A stretch of 64,000 nt of DNA from JAPOXR01 sp965221935 (GTDB lineage: Bacteria > Pseudomonadota > Alphaproteobacteria > Rhodobacterales > Rhodobacteraceae), in assembly GCA_965221935.1 (NCBI GenBank), contig CBDCSZ010000046.1, forward strand, positions 62,001 to 126,000. Reading direction: 5' to 3'. Each line of letters opens with the position of its first letter. Position 1 is the stretch's first letter. Below the pieces are notes generated by a model. It had not been told where the DNA came from and did no database searches. It saw nothing but the letters and a program-made list of their open reading frames with translations. This document shows positions 15,492 to 24,843 of the stretch, in pieces. The position numbers and the translations under genes are program-made.

Positions 15492-16832
15492 TCATGCCTT
15501 CGCCCACGGAAAGCTCTTGGTCTTCGGCCCAAGTCGGATCAGGCCGTATTCAGTCCACAGCCTCTCGTTCAGGAAGCGCACGAACTCCCCGCTTCTGACT
15601 TTGTGCTTGAGACAGAGCCACCGCCGCAGCCGCCTTGTCGTATGCTCGTCGATGGACCGGTAGGCCGGGCTGACCTGGCCGAGGTCGTAGTAGTTCGCCC
15701 AGCCGGACAGCATCCGGTTCAGGCGTCTCACCATGTTCTCAGCCGACATGCGCCCATGCCTTTTGGCCGTCTGTTCGCTGACACTGCGGCATATGCTCTG
15801 AACGCTCGCCGCGCTCGGGCGGGTGCCGATATAAGCCCCTCTGCCCTTCGTGCGGAAGTTGCGTCCGATGCGGTATCCGAGGAACTCGATCGGCTCCTCC
15901 GGGCACCGCAGGCACCGGGTCTTTTCCGCGTTGACCGGAAGCTTCAGTCTCTCCATGACCCGCGCAACCGCGGCCAGCGTTTCCGCCGCCGGGGCCTTGC
16001 CGAGCACACAGAAATCATCCGCGTAGTTCACGATCTCCGCGGCGAGACGCCGGGCGCAGCCCAGCGTCTTCCAGCCCAGTATGAACCGGCGCATGTAAAG
16101 GTTGGACAGGAGCGGAGAGACCGGAGCCCCCTGCGGGGTTCCCTTCCGCTCCCGGCGGGCCCGGTTCGAGCGGCGTTTGCCGCCCTCGCCGTCATCCTCC
16201 TCGACCGGCATTTCCAGCCACGCCTTGATGAGACCGAGCATCCGTCCGTCGCTCACGCGGCGGGCGACGCTCTTCATCAGCTCGGCGTGCGGTATCTCGC
16301 CGAAATAGTTGGACAGGTCGCCGTCGACCACCTCATTGTGCCCCGTGTTCAGGAGGCTGTGGACGCGCTTCACCGCGTCCTTCGCGCTCCGCCCCGGCCT
16401 GTAGGCATACTGCTCCGGCTGCAGGTCGGCTTCGAATATCGGCTCAAGCACGAGCATGGCCGATGTCTGCGCCACCCGGTCCCGTATGCAGGGAATGCCC
16501 AATGGCCGCAGCTTGCCGGGCTGTTTCTTCGGAATCATCACCTGCCGCACCGGTTTCGGCGCGTAGGTTCCCTCCCGAAGCTCCCGCGACAGTTCCCCAA
16601 GCCACCGCTCCAGTCCTGAAAGTTCGATCTCCGCAAATGTCTCCCCGTCAACCCCGGCAGAGCCGCCGTTGCGGCGGACCCTGGCCCAGGCTTCGTTCAG
16701 GAAATCCATTCGCCAGACCTTGTCAGTCAGGGCGTGAAAGCGGCGTTCGGGTTCTTCCTTCGCTTTCGCATGCAGCACAGTCTGGAGTTTCCGAACCTTA
16801 TCTGACCCTGTTAGGCTGCCGCCAGTCGTCAT
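15492..16832 (-). CDS. ltrA: Group II intron reverse transcriptase/maturase (unit A1)
   Basis: A 446-residue intron-encoded protein. The RT core has GSAGVDGET (about 57-65), KLRPLGIPCIRDRVAQTSAM (107-126), GTPQGAPVSPLLSNLYMRRF (231-250) and the catalytic YADD (270-273). The maturase X domain lies at about 330-430 (MLSGWANYYDLGQ). It ends FPWAKA with no C-terminal HNH/En domain, so target DNA must be primed without second-strand cutting by this protein, as in other endonuclease-less group II RTs. It would bind its own intron RNA, assist splicing and copy the intron into DNA. The frame is intact. Confidence 0.95.
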   Translation of the reverse strand: MTTGGSLTGSDKVRKLQTVLHAKAKEEPERRFHALTDKVWRMDFLNEAWARVRRNGGSAGVDGETFAEIELSGLERWLGELSRELREGTYAPKPVRQVMIPKKQPGKLRPLGIPCIRDRVAQTSAMLVLEPIFEADLQPEQYAYRPGRSAKDAVKRVHSLLNTGHNEVVDGDLSNYFGEIPHAELMKSVARRVSDGRMLGLIKAWLEMPVEEDDGEGGKRRSNRARRERKGTPQGAPVSPLLSNLYMRRFILGWKTLGCARRLAAEIVNYADDFCVLGKAPAAETLAAVARVMERLKLPVNAEKTRCLRCPEEPIEFLGYRIGRNFRTKGRGAYIGTRPSAASVQSICRSVSEQTAKRHGRMSAENMVRRLNRMLSGWANYYDLGQVSPAYRSIDEHTTRRLRRWLCLKHKVRSGEFVRFLNERLWTEYGLIRLGPKTKSFPWAKA

Positions 16833-17325
16833 GTCCCTGCCTCCTTTCCATGCCTCTCCCGAAGTCAGGCCCCTTTCCTCGGCCGGCGTTACCCGGCGTC
16901 TTCAGTCATACGGGCCTGTCCGCCACCCTGCCGGCCCGGACTGGTCCTCGCGGGTTTCCGGTTTGGCCGGTGCGGGCCACCGGCAGGGCTTCCCGTGTTG
17001 CCACGCTTTCCATCTTCCGCGCATGCCGGCGCCAGTACCCCGGCGGAAACGGGCCGGTGCATCTGTCGCTTGCTTCCCAGCCCGCCGTCGGCCTTCCCCT
17101 TACTTCAGGAGGGTCGGCTTCCGCGTCTTTCTTTCGAGGCCTGCGCGGCGTTCACTCATATTCCGGCCTGCGCGGTCGCTGAGCCGCCCGAGGCGGCCCT
17201 TCTGCACCAGAGTGCTTCAGTCTACATCGTTACCTCCGTAAACCGCTCTGGCTGCTACCAGCCGAAGCGACAATTGCTGAGCGGGTTTCGCACCCGCAAG
17301 GAAAACGCGCCTTTCCACGGCGCAC

Positions 17326-19324
17326 GTAGAGTCGGGGGGAGGCGCGCCGGGCTGTAGACCGAGGGAGTTGCCGTTGGCCGGCGGCTTTCGCCCTGCGCCG
17401 GTGCCTCAGTCTCGGTCATGGCCTGCGTTTCCTCACCCCCGCTCATCAAACCGGACGTGCGGTTCTCCCGCATCCGGCTTTCCGACGGGATCATGCCTTC
17501 GCCCACGGAAAGCTCTTGGTCTTCGGCCCAAGTCGGATCAGGCCGTATTCAGTCCACAGCCTCTCGTTCAGGAAGCGCACGAACTCCCCGCTTCTGACTT
17601 TGTGCTTGAGACAGAGCCACCGCCGCAGCCGCCTTGTCGTATGCTCGTCGATGGACCGGTAGGCCGGGCTGACCTGGCCGAGGTCGTAGTAGTTCGCCCA
17701 GCCGGACAGCATCCGGTTCAGGCGTCTCACCATGTTCTCAGCCGACATGCGCCCATGCCTTTTGGCCGTCTGTTCGCTGACACTGCGGCATATGCTCTGA
17801 ACGCTCGCCGCGCTCGGGCGGGTGCCGATATAAGCCCCTCTGCCCTTCGTGCGGAAGTTGCGTCCGATGCGGTATCCGAGGAACTCGATCGGCTCCTCCG
17901 GGCACCGCAGGCACCGGGTCTTTTCCGCGTTGACCGGAAGCTTCAGTCTCTCCATGACCCGCGCAACCGCGGCCAGCGTTTCCGCCGCCGGGGCCTTGCC
18001 GAGCACACAGAAATCATCCGCGTAGTTCACGATCTCCGCGGCGAGACGCCGGGCGCAGCCCAGCGTCTTCCAGCCCAGTATGAACCGGCGCATGTAAAGG
18101 TTGGACAGGAGCGGAGAGACCGGAGCCCCCTGCGGGGTTCCCTTCCGCTCCCGGCGGGCCCGGTTCGAGCGGCGTTTGCCGCCCTCGCCGTCATCCTCCT
18201 CGACCGGCATTTCCAGCCACGCCTTGATGAGACCGAGCATCCGTCCGTCGCTCACGCGGCGGGCGACGCTCTTCATCAGCTCGGCGTGCGGTATCTCGCC
18301 GAAATAGTTGGACAGGTCGCCGTCGACCACCTCATTGTGCCCCGTGTTCAGGAGGCTGTGGACGCGCTTCACCGCGTCCTTCGCGCTCCGCCCCGGCCTG
18401 TAGGCATACTGCTCCGGCTGCAGGTCGGCTTCGAATATCGGCTCAAGCACGAGCATGGCCGATGTCTGCGCCACCCGGTCCCGTATGCAGGGAATGCCCA
18501 ATGGCCGCAGCTTGCCGGGCTGTTTCTTCGGAATCATCACCTGCCGCACCGGTTTCGGCGCGTAGGTTCCCTCCCGAAGCTCCCGCGACAGTTCCCCAAG
18601 CCACCGCTCCAGTCCTGAAAGTTCGATCTCCGCAAATGTCTCCCCGTCAACCCCGGCAGAGCCGCCGTTGCGGCGGACCCTGGCCCAGGCTTCGTTCAGG
18701 AAATCCATTCGCCAGACCTTGTCAGTCAGGGCGTGAAAGCGGCGTTCGGGTTCTTCCTTCGCTTTCGCATGCAGCACAGTCTGGAGTTTCCGAACCTTAT
18801 CTGACCCTGTTAGGCTGCCGCCAGTCGTCATGTCCCTGCCTCCTTTCCATGCCTCTCCCGAAGTCAGGCCCCTTTCCTCGGCCGGCGTTACCCGGCGTCT
18901 TCAGTCATACGGGCCTGTCCGCCACCCTGCCGGCCCGGACTGGTCCTCGCGGGTTTCCGGTTTGGCCGGTGCGGGCCACCGGCAGGGCTTCCCGTGTTGC
19001 CACGCTTTCCATCTTCCGCGCATGCCGGCGCCAGTACCCCGGCGGAAACGGGCCGGTGCATCTGTCGCTTGCTTCCCAGCCCGCCGTCGGCCTTCCCCTT
19101 ACTTCAGGAGGGTCGGCTTCCGCGTCTTTCTTTCGAGGCCTGCGCGGCGTTCACTCATATTCCGGCCTGCGCGGTCGCTGAGCCGCCCGAGGCGGCCCTT
19201 CTGCACCAGAGTGCTTCAGTCTACATCGTTACCTCCGTAAACCGCTCTGGCTGCTACCAGCCGAAGCGACAATTGCTGAGCGGGTTTCGCACCCGCAAGG
19301 AAAACGCGCCTTTCCACGGCGCAC
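17326..19324 (-). mobile_element. Group II intron, unit A2 (1999 bp)
   Basis: Same boundaries as A1 (GTGCGCC at 19324, CTCTAC at 17326). No differences from A3 were noticed in the parts compared. Its upstream 'exon' is the 3' end of A3 and its downstream 'exon' is the 5' end of A1. Confidence 0.9.
17491..18831 (-). CDS. ltrA: Group II intron reverse transcriptase/maturase (unit A2)
   Basis: 446 residues, identical in sequence to the A1 and A3 proteins. Intact RT motifs and YADD. The exact identity of three neighbouring copies implies recent amplification or ongoing homogenisation. Confidence 0.95.
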   Translation of the reverse strand: MTTGGSLTGSDKVRKLQTVLHAKAKEEPERRFHALTDKVWRMDFLNEAWARVRRNGGSAGVDGETFAEIELSGLERWLGELSRELREGTYAPKPVRQVMIPKKQPGKLRPLGIPCIRDRVAQTSAMLVLEPIFEADLQPEQYAYRPGRSAKDAVKRVHSLLNTGHNEVVDGDLSNYFGEIPHAELMKSVARRVSDGRMLGLIKAWLEMPVEEDDGEGGKRRSNRARRERKGTPQGAPVSPLLSNLYMRRFILGWKTLGCARRLAAEIVNYADDFCVLGKAPAAETLAAVARVMERLKLPVNAEKTRCLRCPEEPIEFLGYRIGRNFRTKGRGAYIGTRPSAASVQSICRSVSEQTAKRHGRMSAENMVRRLNRMLSGWANYYDLGQVSPAYRSIDEHTTRRLRRWLCLKHKVRSGEFVRFLNERLWTEYGLIRLGPKTKSFPWAKA

Positions 19325-21323
19325 GTAGAGTCGGGGGGAGGCGCGCCGGGCTGTAGACCGAGGGAGTTGCCGTTGGCCGGCGGCTTTCGCCCTGCGCCGG
19401 TGCCTCAGTCTCGGTCATGGCCTGCGTTTCCTCACCCCCGCTCATCAAACCGGACGTGCGGTTCTCCCGCATCCGGCTTTCCGACGGGATCATGCCTTCG
19501 CCCACGGAAAGCTCTTGGTCTTCGGCCCAAGTCGGATCAGGCCGTATTCAGTCCACAGCCTCTCGTTCAGGAAGCGCACGAACTCCCCGCTTCTGACTTT
19601 GTGCTTGAGACAGAGCCACCGCCGCAGCCGCCTTGTCGTATGCTCGTCGATGGACCGGTAGGCCGGGCTGACCTGGCCGAGGTCGTAGTAGTTCGCCCAG
19701 CCGGACAGCATCCGGTTCAGGCGTCTCACCATGTTCTCAGCCGACATGCGCCCATGCCTTTTGGCCGTCTGTTCGCTGACACTGCGGCATATGCTCTGAA
19801 CGCTCGCCGCGCTCGGGCGGGTGCCGATATAAGCCCCTCTGCCCTTCGTGCGGAAGTTGCGTCCGATGCGGTATCCGAGGAACTCGATCGGCTCCTCCGG
19901 GCACCGCAGGCACCGGGTCTTTTCCGCGTTGACCGGAAGCTTCAGTCTCTCCATGACCCGCGCAACCGCGGCCAGCGTTTCCGCCGCCGGGGCCTTGCCG
20001 AGCACACAGAAATCATCCGCGTAGTTCACGATCTCCGCGGCGAGACGCCGGGCGCAGCCCAGCGTCTTCCAGCCCAGTATGAACCGGCGCATGTAAAGGT
20101 TGGACAGGAGCGGAGAGACCGGAGCCCCCTGCGGGGTTCCCTTCCGCTCCCGGCGGGCCCGGTTCGAGCGGCGTTTGCCGCCCTCGCCGTCATCCTCCTC
20201 GACCGGCATTTCCAGCCACGCCTTGATGAGACCGAGCATCCGTCCGTCGCTCACGCGGCGGGCGACGCTCTTCATCAGCTCGGCGTGCGGTATCTCGCCG
20301 AAATAGTTGGACAGGTCGCCGTCGACCACCTCATTGTGCCCCGTGTTCAGGAGGCTGTGGACGCGCTTCACCGCGTCCTTCGCGCTCCGCCCCGGCCTGT
20401 AGGCATACTGCTCCGGCTGCAGGTCGGCTTCGAATATCGGCTCAAGCACGAGCATGGCCGATGTCTGCGCCACCCGGTCCCGTATGCAGGGAATGCCCAA
20501 TGGCCGCAGCTTGCCGGGCTGTTTCTTCGGAATCATCACCTGCCGCACCGGTTTCGGCGCGTAGGTTCCCTCCCGAAGCTCCCGCGACAGTTCCCCAAGC
20601 CACCGCTCCAGTCCTGAAAGTTCGATCTCCGCAAATGTCTCCCCGTCAACCCCGGCAGAGCCGCCGTTGCGGCGGACCCTGGCCCAGGCTTCGTTCAGGA
20701 AATCCATTCGCCAGACCTTGTCAGTCAGGGCGTGAAAGCGGCGTTCGGGTTCTTCCTTCGCTTTCGCATGCAGCACAGTCTGGAGTTTCCGAACCTTATC
20801 TGACCCTGTTAGGCTGCCGCCAGTCGTCATGTCCCTGCCTCCTTTCCATGCCTCTCCCGAAGTCAGGCCCCTTTCCTCGGCCGGCGTTACCCGGCGTCTT
20901 CAGTCATACGGGCCTGTCCGCCACCCTGCCGGCCCGGACTGGTCCTCGCGGGTTTCCGGTTTGGCCGGTGCGGGCCACCGGCAGGGCTTCCCGTGTTGCC
21001 ACGCTTTCCATCTTCCGCGCATGCCGGCGCCAGTACCCCGGCGGAAACGGGCCGGTGCATCTGTCGCTTGCTTCCCAGCCCGCCGTCGGCCTTCCCCTTA
21101 CTTCAGGAGGGTCGGCTTCCGCGTCTTTCTTTCGAGGCCTGCGCGGCGTTCACTCATATTCCGGCCTGCGCGGTCGCTGAGCCGCCCGAGGCGGCCCTTC
21201 TGCACCAGAGTGCTTCAGTCTACATCGTTACCTCCGTAAACCGCTCTGGCTGCTACCAGCCGAAGCGACAATTGCTGAGCGGGTTTCGCACCCGCAAGGA
21301 AAACGCGCCTTTCCACGGCGCAC
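19325..21323 (-). mobile_element. Group II intron, unit A3 (1999 bp), next to the 5' exon
   Basis: The first unit of array A in the direction of transcription. Its 5' end (21323) follows the genomic exon ACCGATCTTCA, which begins directly after the stop codon of the gene at 21335-22030. It is therefore the unit whose 5' splice site joins real host sequence. Confidence 0.9.
19490..20830 (-). CDS. ltrA: Group II intron reverse transcriptase/maturase (unit A3)
   Basis: 446 residues, identical to the A1 and A2 proteins. As the 5'-most copy it would be the first RT translated if transcription enters from the host gene upstream. Confidence 0.95.
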   Translation of the reverse strand: MTTGGSLTGSDKVRKLQTVLHAKAKEEPERRFHALTDKVWRMDFLNEAWARVRRNGGSAGVDGETFAEIELSGLERWLGELSRELREGTYAPKPVRQVMIPKKQPGKLRPLGIPCIRDRVAQTSAMLVLEPIFEADLQPEQYAYRPGRSAKDAVKRVHSLLNTGHNEVVDGDLSNYFGEIPHAELMKSVARRVSDGRMLGLIKAWLEMPVEEDDGEGGKRRSNRARRERKGTPQGAPVSPLLSNLYMRRFILGWKTLGCARRLAAEIVNYADDFCVLGKAPAAETLAAVARVMERLKLPVNAEKTRCLRCPEEPIEFLGYRIGRNFRTKGRGAYIGTRPSAASVQSICRSVSEQTAKRHGRMSAENMVRRLNRMLSGWANYYDLGQVSPAYRSIDEHTTRRLRRWLCLKHKVRSGEFVRFLNERLWTEYGLIRLGPKTKSFPWAKA

Positions 21324-21340
21324 TGAAGATCGGTCTAAAA
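21324..21340 (-). other. 5' exon / intron target site of array A
   Basis: Read on the minus strand it is TTTTAGACCGATCTTCA, ending at the intron boundary. It matches the array B exon at 14 of 17 positions. CTTCA at the junction is complementary to TGAAG in the intron (21213-21217 on the plus strand), a candidate EBS1. Confidence 0.65.
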
Positions 21341-22030
21341 CGGTAGATCGATACCGGCTTCTTTGAGCATCATTCGTCCGAGATATGAGATTGCAACGCG
21401 CGACTTGAAACCGCCTGCCTTCGCGTCGAATGGAGGGTATTCGCCTCTCTTAACCTGACCATAATTTCGTTGAAGAAGCCCCAACCGCAGTAAGTTCAGC
21501 GTCCCTAACTCATAGAGTTTTGTATCATCTATTTGTTCCGCAGAAGACCCAATACTGGCCGGCGGAGGTCGATCGATAGCCCTCCAAGCCTCCGATCCAC
21601 TACCGCCGTATGATTGGCCGTAGGCGTTGAGAAGCAAAAACTCGTCATCATCGATGTCACCGAACAAGCTGAGTAAACGCTTTCGCCTAACCAAATTTGT
21701 CTTGTCAGCCCCCAATCCGCGGAACACAATCTCTGCTAGTTTTGAAAGCCGTTCTGATGACGTAGCCCGGGCCGCAAGGTGCCCCCCGGTTTCAACTAGA
21801 TCGATCCTTTCGGCATCTGCCAAGATATCAGCGATCTTTTCACTTTCGAAGGCCGTCAGCCTCGTATTGAGCTCCCGCAGATACTCTATGATGCGTTCCT
21901 GCCGCAGCCGGGGAATGGTTTCCGTAACCAGTTCGGCAAGGGGCCCACCGACAACTGGCACAAGGCTGGCGGCAATTTTGGTGACAAGAGCAGCGTGATC
22001 TCGCCAGTTGTTGTCCAGTGGATCAGACAT
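21335..22030 (-). CDS. Unrecognised 231-residue protein upstream of intron array A
   Basis: Starts MSDPLDNNWRDHAALVTKIA with AAGGAC upstream. The N-terminal third holds a hydrophobic amphipathic stretch (ASLVPVVGGPLAELVTETIP) followed by charged helices. The middle contains LLSLFGDIDDDEFLLLNAYG and the C-terminus LGRMMLKEAGIDL. The layout (helical N-terminus, winged-helix-like end) resembles small accessory proteins found in defence regions, but no family is recognised. The intron array begins 11 bases after the stop codon, so the gene itself was not interrupted. Base composition is lower in GC than its neighbours, which suggests transfer. Confidence 0.6.
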   Translation of the reverse strand: MSDPLDNNWRDHAALVTKIAASLVPVVGGPLAELVTETIPRLRQERIIEYLRELNTRLTAFESEKIADILADAERIDLVETGGHLAARATSSERLSKLAEIVFRGLGADKTNLVRRKRLLSLFGDIDDDEFLLLNAYGQSYGGSGSEAWRAIDRPPPASIGSSAEQIDDTKLYELGTLNLLRLGLLQRNYGQVKRGEYPPFDAKAGGFKSRVAISYLGRMMLKEAGIDLPF

Positions 22031-22299
22031 GCGAAACGTGTCCTTATTTGAGTCCTCACTGCATCACCGTTGTGCATAGCTGGCGACGCGAGTTCCGGAT
22101 GAAGGTGTGGGGGAAGGTTGCCAGACCGCTTCCCTCGCTCTGCGTGCAGGAAAACAGGGTTGTGAGCGATGTGTCAGAAAACGGTAGGTTCAGACCTCCT
22201 TCTGGTCTGTTCAGGATCAATTGGCCATGAGCCCCATGTCGAAGAGCGCAGTGACACCTTTCACTCCCATGATCCTGGTGTACACATAGTTGTGTTGGA

Positions 22300-22542
22300 T
22301 CACTTGCCTTTGATCGCTCGGTGGGCTCCGTAGAGGGCCAAACCAGCAACCGCTCCCACAACAACTCCAATGGGGCCTGCGGCCATTCCTGTCCCCCCTC
22401 CGCCGCCAACCATTCCAATGGCCGTCATGCCAGTAGCCGCGACAGTACCATAGCCAATGGCCCCACCTGCTGCCGCACATCCTGCCGCTTTAGCGCCTTC
22501 TGGAATATCGCCTGAATCTTTGTCTTTCTCGGTATCACTCAT
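22300..22542 (-). CDS. Small glycine-rich hydrophobic protein
   Basis: An 80-residue protein from MSDTEKDKDSGDIPEGAKAA; AAAGGA lies six bases upstream of the ATG at 22542. After a charged, acidic N-terminus it is almost all Gly, Ala, Val, Ile, Met and Thr (AIGYGTVAATGMTAIGMVGG, then AAGPIGVVVGAVAGLALYGA), ending in a basic HRAIKGK. This looks like one or two membrane-inserting segments. Such composition is seen in class II bacteriocins, holin-like and small toxic peptides. No secretion or immunity gene is adjacent, so a bacteriocin call would be speculation. Confidence 0.6.
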   Translation of the reverse strand: MSDTEKDKDSGDIPEGAKAAGCAAAGGAIGYGTVAATGMTAIGMVGGGGGTGMAAGPIGVVVGAVAGLALYGAHRAIKGK

Positions 22543-22649
22543 TATCATTCCTTTCGTGTTGGGTTACGCAACGTGATTGCAACATGCGGTTATATGATTG
22601 TGGCATTGGCAATTGACAAGTGAACTGCGCTCCGCCCCCTTCCCTGCCG

Positions 22650-23078
22650 TCAGCCCCTGAGCTCCCGGATCCGCTCCTTCGGGAAGTGACGGTAGAACGC
22701 GGTGCGGCCGATCGGGAGGCTGCGGATCACGTCGCTTATGAACGGGTAGCCCCCGGTGTCCCGCAGCATCGCCTCGGCCTGGCGGCGGAGCTCCGGCGTC
22801 AGCTTGCCCGGGCGCCCTCCCCTCCGACCGCGGGCCCTGGCCGCGGCAAGGCCGGCCAAAGTCCGCTCCCTGATGAGGTCGCGCTCGAACTGGGCCAGCG
22901 CACCGAAGACGTGGAACACCAGCGTGCCGCTGGCGCTCGCGGTGTCGATCCCCTCGGTGAGAGAGCGGAGGCCGAACCCCCTCTCCTCCAGCCGCCTGAC
23001 CGTCGCCACCAGCTGCGGCAGGCTCCTCCCCAGCCGGTCCAGCCTCCACACGACCAGGGTGTCGCCCTTCCGCATGCA
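22650..23078 (-). pseudogene. Serine recombinase lacking its catalytic N-terminus
   Basis: Retains RKGDTLVVWRLDRLGRSLPQ (active-site arginines region), the middle (TLVFHVFGALAQFERDLIRE) and the full C-terminal helix-turn-helix to ELRG. The first 50 or so residues with the nucleophilic serine (YARVSTxDQ) are missing and replaced by unrelated sequence, so it cannot be active. It sits at the left edge of the NucS-like gene pair. Confidence 0.8.
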
Positions 23079-23278
23079 GGCAGTTGATGGCACAGTCGGT
23101 TTTCAAAGGGGCATGTGCCATTCCACGACAGGCTGGAGATCACTCATGTCGAACAATGGATCCGGATCGCGATCTGGAGCCGAAACGCGAGGGTTTGCCG
23201 CCGCTGCTGCTTCCGCTTGGTTGAAACACTGTGCTTCGCAGCATAATCGTGCAAGGCCGGGTTAAGGAAACAGCCGGA

Positions 23279-24058
23279 ATGCCGATTTACGACAGGCCCG
23301 CCAGGGAACTGATGCACGAGTTCGCGGAGCAAAGGCTGACGCCTGGTCAAGCGTTCTCCCGCAAGGATGCGGTCTCCTGGTTTGCCGAACACTATCCGAA
23401 AATCAAAAGCAACACCGTCGGGCTGCATGTGGACGGCATGTCCGTGAATTCTCCCCAACGCCGACATCACCCCGGAATAAAGCCAGGCGCCGGATTTGAC
23501 CTGTTCTTCAAGCTGGGCCCGAGCGAATTCCGCCTGTGGGATCCCGAAAGCGACCCGGCCCCCCGATACAAGGCCGATCTCGACGCAGGCATCGGAAAAG
23601 GCGCCGCCGCGGCTGGCGATCTTGCCGAGGATGCCCCCGGGGAAGATGACACCGGTTCGCGCAAATTCGCGTTCGAGCGGGACCTTCAAAACTATCTCGT
23701 TCAGAATCTCGGACTCCTGGAGCCCGGCCTGAAGCTGTACGAAGACGAGGACGGAGCGTTCACCGGCGCCGAGTTTCCCGCAGGCCAGCGCTACATCGAT
23801 ATTCTCGCGGTCGGCAGCGATGGTGCCTACGTGGTGATCGAGACCAAGGTTTCGCGCGCTTACGACCGGGTCGTGGGCCAGGTTCTTCGATACATGGGCT
23901 GGGTCAAGGAGAACCTCGCCGGAGACACCCCGGTCAGAGGCGTCATCGTCGCCAGCGAGATTTCCGAGGACCTCATTCTGGCAACTTCCTCCGTCGGGAA
24001 CATTCGGCTCGTCGAGTATGAGATTTCTTTCTCCCTTAAATCCGTCTCCGGGCAATGA
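23279..24058 (+). CDS. NucS/DUF91-like PD-(D/E)XK nuclease
   Basis: A 259-residue protein from MPIYDRPARELMHEFAEQRL. The N-terminal half (about 1-110, including SVNSPQRRHHPGIKPGAGFD) looks like a DNA- or effector-recognition domain; a similar block precedes nuclease domains in some restriction-like proteins. The C-terminal half is a clear NucS-like nuclease: FERDLQNYLVQNLGLLEPGL, then RYIDILAVGSDGAYVVIETK (catalytic D ... E-x-K) and VVGQVLRYMGWVKENLA (the conserved Q-x3-Y). It is likely to cleave DNA. It overlaps the next gene by four bases (ATGA), so the two are translationally coupled and probably work together. Confidence 0.8.
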   Translation: MPIYDRPARELMHEFAEQRLTPGQAFSRKDAVSWFAEHYPKIKSNTVGLHVDGMSVNSPQRRHHPGIKPGAGFDLFFKLGPSEFRLWDPESDPAPRYKADLDAGIGKGAAAAGDLAEDAPGEDDTGSRKFAFERDLQNYLVQNLGLLEPGLKLYEDEDGAFTGAEFPAGQRYIDILAVGSDGAYVVIETKVSRAYDRVVGQVLRYMGWVKENLAGDTPVRGVIVASEISEDLILATSSVGNIRLVEYEISFSLKSVSGQ

Positions 24059-24843
24059 CCAAGCATCAGATGAGCGATCCGCATGTGAAGTATCTCGATT
24101 ACTGGATCCTACACGGCCCGGGGATCGACTGGTCGAAGTCGGACGCGGCGAACTTCGAGGAAGACAGGTTTACTGTCGAAGTCAAGGACCGGCGCGTGCG
24201 GTTCAGGTTCAGGACCCACTATTCGTCCCCAGCCGAAGCACGCGCGGCGGTCGAGGCCGTCTTCATACCGAATTGGGAGTTCAATGCGCGTTTACTGCGT
24301 GGCCCGGACGCGTTCACCCTCGATTTCAGAAAGGCAGAGATGATCGACCGGAATTCGCGGCACTGCGCGGATTCTGCCTACATGCGTGTCTCTGCTGGAA
24401 CATCCTGGGTGACGGTCAAACCTGTACCGCAGTGCCCGCCCGCCTATCCGGGTCCACCGGAGCGGGGCCTGTGCCGAACTCCGGACGTTGAGAGCATGTG
24501 CCAGCGTTACCTGGGTCATCTGGACGGCAGGGAGCCGCTGCCGGCGATGGCGTATTTCTGCCTGACGGTGCTGCAGGAAATGGCTGGGGACCGGAAGCAG
24601 GCGGTGAAGCGTTTCGGCATATCGAAAAAGGTTCTGGACTTCGTGGGTGAGTTGAGCAGTGAAAGGGGCGGCCGGGACGCCAGGAAAAGAAAAGGCGGCG
24701 ACACACCCTACTCGGACGAGGAGGAACGGTTCCTGAAAACCGCGGTCCGCACGATGATCCTGCGCGCTGCGGAGGTCGAATGCGACCCCGGCGCCGCGCA
24801 GGAATTGATAGCAATGGACGACATCAGGGAGCAGGCAGGGTAG
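24055..24843 (+). CDS. Unrecognised partner of the NucS-like nuclease
   Basis: A 262-residue protein whose ATG overlaps the stop of the nuclease gene. Two parts can be seen. Residues 1-110 are beta-rich (DRRVRFRFRTHYSSPAEARA) and residues about 145-260 are helical, with MAYFCLTVLQEMAGDRKQAV and KRFGISKKVLDFVGEL resembling a winged or helical DNA-binding unit. The C-terminus (FLKTAVRTMILRAAEVECDP) is also helical. No family is recognised. A role as a regulator or specificity factor for the nuclease is inferred from the overlap only. Confidence 0.55.
   Translation: MTKHQMSDPHVKYLDYWILHGPGIDWSKSDAANFEEDRFTVEVKDRRVRFRFRTHYSSPAEARAAVEAVFIPNWEFNARLLRGPDAFTLDFRKAEMIDRNSRHCADSAYMRVSAGTSWVTVKPVPQCPPAYPGPPERGLCRTPDVESMCQRYLGHLDGREPLPAMAYFCLTVLQEMAGDRKQAVKRFGISKKVLDFVGELSSERGGRDARKRKGGDTPYSDEEERFLKTAVRTMILRAAEVECDPGAAQELIAMDDIREQAG

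Larger units (their letters stand above)
15327..17325 (-). mobile_element. Group II intron, unit A1 (1999 bp)
   Basis: On the minus strand the unit starts GTGCGCC (17325), matching the GUGYG rule, and ends CTCTAC (15327), matching the AY rule. A GCGCC/GGCGC stem lies at the very 5' end. A 34-nt domain V (15449-15482) contains the AGC triad in AAAGCCGG, paired with CCGGTTT. The RT open frame is in the middle, as expected for domain IV. It abuts A0 and A2 with no bases between. Confidence 0.9.

Noticed and set aside
15282..16619. Long plus-strand open frames (up to 445 residues) antisense to every intron RT
   Set aside because: They repeat in each unit exactly opposite the RT, have Arg/Pro/Ala-rich shadow composition, no domain and no ribosome-binding site. 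The minus frame carries all RT motifs.
15492..16832. The RTs as part of a retron or a diversity-generating retroelement
   Set aside because: Domain V, GUGYG/AY ends and the maturase X domain identify group II introns. No msr/msd region and no template/variable repeat pair with A-specific changes were seen.
22300..22542. Calling the glycine-rich protein a bacteriocin
   Set aside because: No leader processing site, transporter or immunity gene was found nearby; composition alone is not enough.
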